From assembly GCF_002933275.1 (NCBI RefSeq), contig NZ_PSSX01000023.1:1-58541 (forward strand): a stretch of DNA of 58,541 nt, given 5' to 3'. Shown here in pieces: positions 53,480 to 58,541 of this stretch (positions are counted from its first letter, which is position 1; each line of letters opens with the position of its first letter). The translations under genes were made by a program, and so were the position numbers. Source of the DNA: Marinobacter maroccanus. GTDB taxonomy: Bacteria > Pseudomonadota > Gammaproteobacteria > Pseudomonadales > Oleiphilaceae. The notes beneath the pieces are model-generated. The model did no database searches and was not told the DNA's origin. It saw nothing but the letters and a program-made list of their open reading frames with translations.

Positions 53480-54526
53480 TTAGAGCAGTTCTCCGTTCGC
53501 TTCGGCGGGCGCTTCTTCAGCCTCTTTCTTGGAGACCGGCTTGGGCATCAGCTTATCGCGAACCTTGGCTTCAATCTCATTGGCAATGTCCATGTTTTCT
53601 TCCAGGAACTTGCAGGCGTTCGCCTTGCCCTGGCCGATCTTGTCGCCGTTATAGGCGTACCAGGCACCGGACTTGTCAACAAAGCCTTCCTTGACGCCCA
53701 TATCCAGAACTTCCGCCATGTGGTAGATGCCCTTGCCGTACATGATCTGGAACTCGGCCTGTTTGAACGGCGGTGAAACCTTGTTCTTGACCACTTTAAC
53801 GCGGGTCTCGTTACCAACGACTTCATCGCCGTCTTTGACCGAACCGATTCGACGGATATCCAGGCGAACGGAGGCGTAAAATTTCAGGGCGTTACCACCG
53901 GTGGTGGTTTCCGGGCTGCCGAACATGACGCCGATTTTCATACGGATCTGGTTAATGAAGATCATCAGGCAGTTGGCGTGTTTGACGTTACCCGTCAGTT
54001 TCCGCAGCGCCTGGGACATCAGTCGCGCCTGCAGGCCAACGTGGCTGTCGCCCATTTCACCCTCAATCTCGGCTTTCGGCGTCAGGGCCGCTACCGAGTC
54101 AACGATGATTACGTCTACCGCGTTGGAGCGCACCAGCATGTCGGCGATTTCCAGGGCCTGCTCACCGGTATCCGGCTGGGAAACCAGCAGATCGTCCACG
54201 TTCACGCCGAGCTTCTCGGCATACACCGGATCGAGAGCGTGCTCGGCATCCACAAACGCACAGGTTTTGCCGGCTTTCTGGGCTTCTGCAATCACCTGCA
54301 GGGTGAGCGTGGTCTTACCGGAACTCTCCGGACCGTAAATCTCACAGATTCGACCGTAAGGAAGACCACCAATACCCAGGGCAACGTCCAGCCCCAGGGA
54401 GCCAGTGGAGACCGCAGGAATGGCTTCGCGGGGCTGATCGCCCATTTTCATGACAGCGCCCTTGCCAAACTGGCGCTCGATCTGTCCAAGTGCTGCGCTC
54501 AATGCTTTCTTGCGGTTGTCTTCCAT
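53480..54526 (-). CDS. recA: Recombinase RecA
   Basis: 348 residues. Walker A GPESSGKTTLTL, Walker B region VDVIIVDSVAALTPKAE and loop-2 motif INQIRMKIGVMFGSPETTTGGNALKFY are all intact, with the acidic C-terminal tail. It promotes strand exchange and LexA autocleavage during the SOS response. A near-perfect SOS box lies about 97 bp upstream. No recX follows. Confidence 0.99.
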   Translation of the reverse strand: MEDNRKKALSAALGQIERQFGKGAVMKMGDQPREAIPAVSTGSLGLDVALGIGGLPYGRICEIYGPESSGKTTLTLQVIAEAQKAGKTCAFVDAEHALDPVYAEKLGVNVDDLLVSQPDTGEQALEIADMLVRSNAVDVIIVDSVAALTPKAEIEGEMGDSHVGLQARLMSQALRKLTGNVKHANCLMIFINQIRMKIGVMFGSPETTTGGNALKFYASVRLDIRRIGSVKDGDEVVGNETRVKVVKNKVSPPFKQAEFQIMYGKGIYHMAEVLDMGVKEGFVDKSGAWYAYNGDKIGQGKANACKFLEENMDIANEIEAKVRDKLMPKPVSKKEAEEAPAEANGELL

Positions 54527-54622
54527 CAGTGCAAACCCTCTGTCGCCTGGGCCGCCGACCTCAGATAAAGGGCGGCAGCAAATAGTGGATCGGGAATCTG
54601 TACAGCTTAAACAGCCAATTCC

Positions 54623-54638
54623 CTGTATATTTGAACAG
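54623..54638 (-). promoter_or_regulatory. LexA (SOS) box of recA
   Basis: CTGTATATTTGAACAG matches the gammaproteobacterial LexA consensus CTGTATAT-N4-ACAG at every fixed position. It lies about 97 bp upstream of the recA ATG on the shared promoter region with pncC downstream-facing genes. Confidence 0.9.
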
Positions 54639-54689
54639 TATTAAAACATAACCCGCAGAGGAGACCAACCCCTTCGGATGTGAAAGCCG

Positions 54690-55190
54690 TCAGAGTTCGC
54701 CCACAAAATCGTTAACCCCTTGAAGAGCAAAGAGAACGGCTTGCCGGCGGACCTGATCACGATCGCCCTCAAAGTGCTTCACCACTGCCACGGTAGAGGC
54801 CGGACTGCTGCCCCAGGCAAACCAGACGGTACCCACAGGCTTGTCCTCGCTGCCACCGCCGGGCCCGGCTACACCGCTGATGGCCACGGCAACGTCAGCA
54901 CCCGTTGCCACCAGGGCCCCGGCCACCATTTCCCGCACCACCGGCTCGCTGACCGCACCGTATTCCTCCAGCGATTTCCGGGTCACGCCCAGCAGCCCCT
55001 GCTTGGCTTCATTGCTGTAGGTTACCAGCCCGCCAAGCACATAGGCCGAGGACCCGGCCCTATCGGTCAGAACCTTGGCAACCCAGCCGCCGGTGCAACT
55101 CTCCGCCGTAGCGACAGTGCGGCCGGTTCTCAGCAGTCGTTCACCAAGGCGATTGCCTGCCTCTTCCAATTCCTGATCGCTGGCCAGCAT
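54690..55190 (-). CDS. pncC: Nicotinamide-nucleotide amidase (CinA C-terminal domain family)
   Basis: 166 residues, a stand-alone CinA C domain: TVATAESCTGGWVAKVLTDRAGSSAYVLGGLVTYSNEAK and AISGVAGPGGGSEDKPVGTVW contain the catalytic Ser-Thr and the conserved GPGG. It deamidates NMN to NaMN in the pyridine nucleotide cycle. AAGGAGG directly before ATG 55190 decides the start against an upstream ATG at 55205. It lies upstream of recA on the same strand, the usual cinA-recA order. Confidence 0.95.
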   Translation of the reverse strand: MLASDQELEEAGNRLGERLLRTGRTVATAESCTGGWVAKVLTDRAGSSAYVLGGLVTYSNEAKQGLLGVTRKSLEEYGAVSEPVVREMVAGALVATGADVAVAISGVAGPGGGSEDKPVGTVWFAWGSSPASTVAVVKHFEGDRDQVRRQAVLFALQGVNDFVGEL

Positions 55191-55272
55191 AATGACCTCC
55201 TTCATTTCATCGCGGCGGTTATTTTCTTACAATTCACGCCTTCATCCAAAGCAAGGCTACCCGGACCCGTTC

Positions 55273-57903
55273 ATGTCAGCAGCTCAGACCGATCTTTCCA
55301 AGCACACCCCAATGATGCAGCAGTACCTGAAGATCAAGGGCCAGCACCCCAACGAACTGGTGTTCTACCGCATGGGGGATTTTTACGAGCTGTTCTACGA
55401 AGACGCCAAGAAAGCGGCGGAGCTGATGGACATCACCCTCACCGCCCGGGGCCAGTCCGGAGGCAACCCGATCCCCATGGCGGGCATCCCCTACCATTCT
55501 TCTGAGGGCTACATTGCCCGGCTGGTTCGGGCAGGTCAATCCATCGCCATTTGCGAGCAGATTGGTGACCCGGCTACCAGCAAGGGACCGGTTGACCGAC
55601 AGGTGGTAAGGATCGTTACACCTGGCACCCTGAGCGACGACGCCTACCTTGAGGATCGCCGCGACAACCTGCTGGTTGCCATCTATAACCAACGGGAACA
55701 GTTCGGTTTTGCCTCGCTCGACATCTCCAGCGGCCGTTTTGCCGTTTCAGAACTTGAGAACCTGGAGGCACTGCAGGGCGAACTTCAGCGGCTTCGCCCG
55801 GCGGAAATTCTGATCAGCGAGGATTTTCCCTACGAGGAAATTCTGGAAGGTTTTACCGGAATTCGGCGCCAGGGCCCCTGGCTGTTTGAATCCGATACCG
55901 CCCGACGGGTGATCACCCAGCAGCTGCAGGTGCGAGACCTGACCGGATTCGGCTGCGAAGACCTGAACCTGGCGGTCTGTGCCGCCGGCTGTCTGCTGCA
56001 GTACGCCAAGGAAACCCAGCGCACCGCCCTGCCCCATATTCGCAAGCTGACCCGTGAACGGCGTGATGAAGCGGTCATTCTGGACGCCGCCAGCCGCCGC
56101 AATCTGGAGATCGACACCAACCTGATGGGCGGCCACCAGTACACCCTGGCCTGGGTGATGGACCGTACCGCTACCTCCATGGGCGGACGAGAGCTTCGGC
56201 GCTGGCTGAACCGCCCGCTGCGGGACGTGGACATCGTCCGTCAGCGCCAGCAGGCCGTTTCGGCGCTGCTGGACGGGTTTCACTACGAGCCTGTGCACGA
56301 TCTGTTGAAAACCGTGGGCGACATTGAACGGGTACTGGCCCGTGTCGCCCTTCGGTCAGCGCGCCCTCGAGACCTGGCAAGGCTTCGGGATGCCTTCCAG
56401 GCACTGCCAGATCTGCAGGAAACCCTGAAACCGGTTAACTCCCACCATGTCGTCAAGCTGGCGACCATCATTGGTGAATACCCGGAACTGGCGGATCTGC
56501 TGGAGCGCTCCATCATCGACAATCCTCCAGTGGTGATCCGTGAGGGCGGGGTTATCCGGGAAGGCTTCGACGAAGAACTGGACGAGCTGCGCAACATCAG
56601 CGAGAACGCCGGCCAGTACCTGCTGGACGTGGAAACCCGGGAGCGTGACCGCACCGGCATCAGCACCCTGAAGGTGGGTTACAACCGGGTCCACGGCTAT
56701 TACATCGAAATCAGCCGCGCCCAGTCGGACCAGGCGCCGGTGGATTACATTCGCCGACAGACCCTGAAGAATGCCGAGCGCTTCATTACCCCGGAATTGA
56801 AAGAATTTGAAGACAAGGCCCTCAGCGCCAAGAGCCGGGCGCTTGCCCGTGAGAAAGGCCTGTACGATGAGGTCCTGGAAACCGTGGCTGGGCAATTGGC
56901 ACCATTGCAGGATGCCGCCCAGGCTCTGGCCGAGCTGGACGTACTGAGCAATTTTGCCGAGCGCGCCACCTCCCTGCGCTTTTCAGCGCCGGAATTCAGC
57001 GAATCCCCCGGTTTCGATATAGAAGAAGGCCGCCACCCTGTAGTTGAACAATTGCTGGACGAGCCTTTCGTACCCAACGATCTGTTGATGGATACCCAGC
57101 GCCGCATGCTGGTCATCACCGGCCCGAACATGGGCGGTAAATCCACCTACATGCGCCAGGCCGCACTGATCGCCCTGCTGGCCTACACCGGCAGTTTTGT
57201 GCCAGCCAACCGGGCTGTGATCGGCCCCGTGGACCGGATTTTCACCCGGATGGGCTCCTCCGACGACATCGCCGGCGGCCGGTCCACCTTCATGGTGGAA
57301 ATGACCGAAACCGCCAACATTCTGCACAACGCCACCGAGCACAGCCTGGTGCTGATGGACGAGGTGGGCCGGGGCACCAGCACCTTTGATGGCTTGTCAC
57401 TGGCCTGGGCCACCGCCGAGCACCTGGCCCGGGAAATCCGTTGCTACACCCTGTTTGCCACCCACTATTTCGAGCTCACCCAACTGGCCGATGAGTTGCA
57501 GCATGCCGTCAACGTGCATCTGACAGCCACCGAACACGATGACAGCATCGTATTCCTGCATAACGTCCACGATGGCCCGGCGAGCCAGAGCTACGGGCTT
57601 CAGGTGGCCAAGCTGGCAGGCGTGCCCCAGGATGTAATCCGTAACGCCAAAACCCAACTGTCCCATCTGGAAGGAAGTGCCTCACCAGCGGCACCGGCAG
57701 CTCCGACTGGTGGACAGAGCATTGATACGCCACGGGCCAAACCGGCCACTCAGGTTAATGAACCCGTCTACCAGGGCGATATGTTCGCGAGCCTTGAACC
57801 CAGCGCCGTGGAAGAAGCCCTGAAAGAGATGGATCTGGATCGGCTGACTCCCCGGGATGCCATGAACCAGCTTTACGAACTGAAGGCGCTGATGAAGAAA
57901 TAG
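55273..57903 (+). CDS. mutS: DNA mismatch repair protein MutS
   Basis: 876 residues. The mismatch-binding motif GDFYELFYEDA (Phe-X-Glu, about residue 35) and the ATPase Walker A GPNMGGKSTYMR (about residue 615-626), with DEVGRGTSTFDG as Walker B, are present. The C-terminal dimerisation and tetramerisation tail is included. It recognises mismatches and recruits MutL. ATG 55273 is chosen; upstream codons open in frame are not MutS-like. Divergent from pncC and followed by fdxA. Confidence 0.98.
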   Translation: MSAAQTDLSKHTPMMQQYLKIKGQHPNELVFYRMGDFYELFYEDAKKAAELMDITLTARGQSGGNPIPMAGIPYHSSEGYIARLVRAGQSIAICEQIGDPATSKGPVDRQVVRIVTPGTLSDDAYLEDRRDNLLVAIYNQREQFGFASLDISSGRFAVSELENLEALQGELQRLRPAEILISEDFPYEEILEGFTGIRRQGPWLFESDTARRVITQQLQVRDLTGFGCEDLNLAVCAAGCLLQYAKETQRTALPHIRKLTRERRDEAVILDAASRRNLEIDTNLMGGHQYTLAWVMDRTATSMGGRELRRWLNRPLRDVDIVRQRQQAVSALLDGFHYEPVHDLLKTVGDIERVLARVALRSARPRDLARLRDAFQALPDLQETLKPVNSHHVVKLATIIGEYPELADLLERSIIDNPPVVIREGGVIREGFDEELDELRNISENAGQYLLDVETRERDRTGISTLKVGYNRVHGYYIEISRAQSDQAPVDYIRRQTLKNAERFITPELKEFEDKALSAKSRALAREKGLYDEVLETVAGQLAPLQDAAQALAELDVLSNFAERATSLRFSAPEFSESPGFDIEEGRHPVVEQLLDEPFVPNDLLMDTQRRMLVITGPNMGGKSTYMRQAALIALLAYTGSFVPANRAVIGPVDRIFTRMGSSDDIAGGRSTFMVEMTETANILHNATEHSLVLMDEVGRGTSTFDGLSLAWATAEHLAREIRCYTLFATHYFELTQLADELQHAVNVHLTATEHDDSIVFLHNVHDGPASQSYGLQVAKLAGVPQDVIRNAKTQLSHLEGSASPAAPAAPTGGQSIDTPRAKPATQVNEPVYQGDMFASLEPSAVEEALKEMDLDRLTPRDAMNQLYELKALMKK

Positions 57904-57945
57904 CGGAAAATTGATCTGTGTAATAAGGTTATAGCAGCCCAACGC

Positions 57946-57974
57946 TTGCGGCTGTGCGGGTCGCTCCCTACAAT
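57946..57974 (+). promoter_or_regulatory. Predicted fdxA promoter
   Basis: TTGCGG (57946-57951) and TACAAT (57969-57974) with a 17-bp spacer. A start near 57981 would give a 72-nt 5' UTR that contains the sRNA-complementary segment. Confidence 0.6.
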
Positions 57975-58010
57975 ATCGCGCACTAAAATATAACGGCGGC
58001 GCCCGACGGC

Positions 58011-58023
58011 GCTCCTGATGAGA
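58011..58023 (+). promoter_or_regulatory. fdxA 5' UTR segment complementary to the candidate sRNA
   Basis: GCTCCTGATGAGA is the exact reverse complement of 37445-37457 in the predicted Fur-regulated RNA: 13 contiguous Watson-Crick pairs. It lies at -42 to -30 relative to the fdxA AUG, 17 bases before the Shine-Dalgarno AGGGA. Pairing could lower ribosome loading or start decay. Confidence 0.55.
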
Positions 58024-58052
58024 CTGACCACCACTGGACCAGGGATCTGACT

Positions 58053-58376
58053 ATGGCGTTTATCGTTACTGATAACTGCATCAAGTGTAAATACACAGAC
58101 TGCGTGGAAGTCTGTCCGGTAGACTGCTTCTACGAAGGACCGAACTTTCTGGTAATCGACCCGGACGAATGTATCGACTGCGCCCTGTGCGAGCCAGAGT
58201 GCCCGGCCGAAGCCATTTTCTCGGAAGACGAGCTGCCTGCCGACCAGGTCCAGTTTGTGGAGCTGAATGCCGACCTGGCCGCAAAATGGCCGAACATCAC
58301 CGAAAAGAAAGACCCGCTGCCCGACGCCGAAGAGTGGGATGGAAAGCCGAACAAGCTGCAGTATCTGGAAAAGTAA
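58053..58376 (+). CDS. fdxA: 7Fe ferredoxin (3Fe-4S, 4Fe-4S)
   Basis: 107 residues of the Azotobacter FdI type. Cysteines CIKCKYTDCVEVCPVDCFY and CIDCALCEPECPAEA bind one 3Fe-4S and one 4Fe-4S cluster, and the C-terminal helix (PNITEKKDPLPDAEEWDG) is typical. It carries low-potential electrons. The mutS-fdxA order is common in Pseudomonas relatives. AGGGA lies nine bases from the ATG. Confidence 0.98.
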   Translation: MAFIVTDNCIKCKYTDCVEVCPVDCFYEGPNFLVIDPDECIDCALCEPECPAEAIFSEDELPADQVQFVELNADLAAKWPNITEKKDPLPDAEEWDGKPNKLQYLEK

Positions 58377-58399
58377 GACTTCAGAGCTGAAACTGAAAA

Positions 58400-58456
58400 A
58401 GGGAAGCTGCGGCTTCCCTCAGATTGCTGACGAACCCCGGTTTTTTCCGGGGTTCG
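58400..58456. terminator. Two hairpins after fdxA
   Basis: GGGAAGC-TGCG-GCTTCCC at about 58401-58418 and a perfect CGAACCCCGG-TTTTTT-CCGGGGTTCG at 58431-58456. The second has only a modest T-rich continuation; together they probably end the fdxA transcript. No gene is seen in the remaining 85 bases. Confidence 0.75.
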
Positions 58457-58541
58457 TTGCGTTTGGGCGCATTAAATTCAGTTGGCGACAGATCTAGCCC
58501 AATAGTCCCGACCGGATTGCCAATACGCGAGATAACGCAGT

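Overview
The window reads as chromosomal DNA of a marine gammaproteobacterium, most likely Marinobacter or a close relative. This is inferred from gene families and gene order (thrS-infC-rpmI-rplT-pheS-pheT-ihfA-merR, mutS-fdxA next to pncC-recA, and many AraC-type regulators beside acyl-CoA genes), not from a database match. Coding density is high, and most of the content is housekeeping, lipid metabolism and stress-response genes. The only mobile DNA is the tail of an ISL3-type transposase at the left edge.

Layout. 0-5.6 kb: transposase remnant, a lipoprotein penicillin-acylase-type hydrolase, and an alpha-methylacyl-CoA racemase-like enzyme divergent from an AraC regulator. 5.6-16 kb: rmuC with a small TPR-like secreted protein; a three-gene operon (retropepsin-like lipoprotein, 7-TM protein with an inactive transglutaminase domain, ATP-grasp ligase) convergent with a BCCT betaine-type transporter; a glutamate-synthase-like FMN protein; tRNA-Pro. 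16-24 kb: a Crp/Fnr regulator facing a DUF2892 gene, then the translation cluster. infC starts at an AUU codon. 24-33 kb: a TAXI-TRAP transporter and a DUF1329 / YCF48 / RND operon. 33-45 kb: pepN, DUF2797-DUF1315, glpG, a phosphoesterase, nadK, a coiled-coil protein, and fadH with a divergent AraC gene. 45-58.5 kb: a 28-residue acidic microprotein, tRNA-Asp, an AraC/MaoC pair, a FixJ-type two-component pair, a Lon-like protease, a PilZ protein, a flavodoxin, recA with its SOS box, pncC, mutS and fdxA.

The most interesting signal is in the short gap between DUF1315 and glpG (37377-37498). On the plus strand it carries a near-consensus sigma70 promoter overlapped by a 16/19 Fur box. About 60 nt downstream is a perfect intrinsic terminator followed by six T. 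No protein gene on that strand uses these signals, so they outline an approximately 86-nt iron-regulated small RNA, analogous to RyhB or PrrF. Its mostly unpaired C/U-rich segment contains 13 nt (37445-37457) perfectly complementary to the 5' UTR of fdxA (58011-58023), an iron-rich ferredoxin gene 20 kb away in the same window. A Fur-repressed RNA pairing with a 7Fe ferredoxin mRNA would make a coherent iron-sparing circuit. All of this is read from sequence; expression and regulation are untested.

Other leads include two AraC loci with helically phased or tandem repeats between divergent genes, an interrupted 20-bp palindrome in front of the BCCT gene, a DUF1329/YCF48/RND operon without its usual DUF1302 partner, and the absence of recX next to recA.
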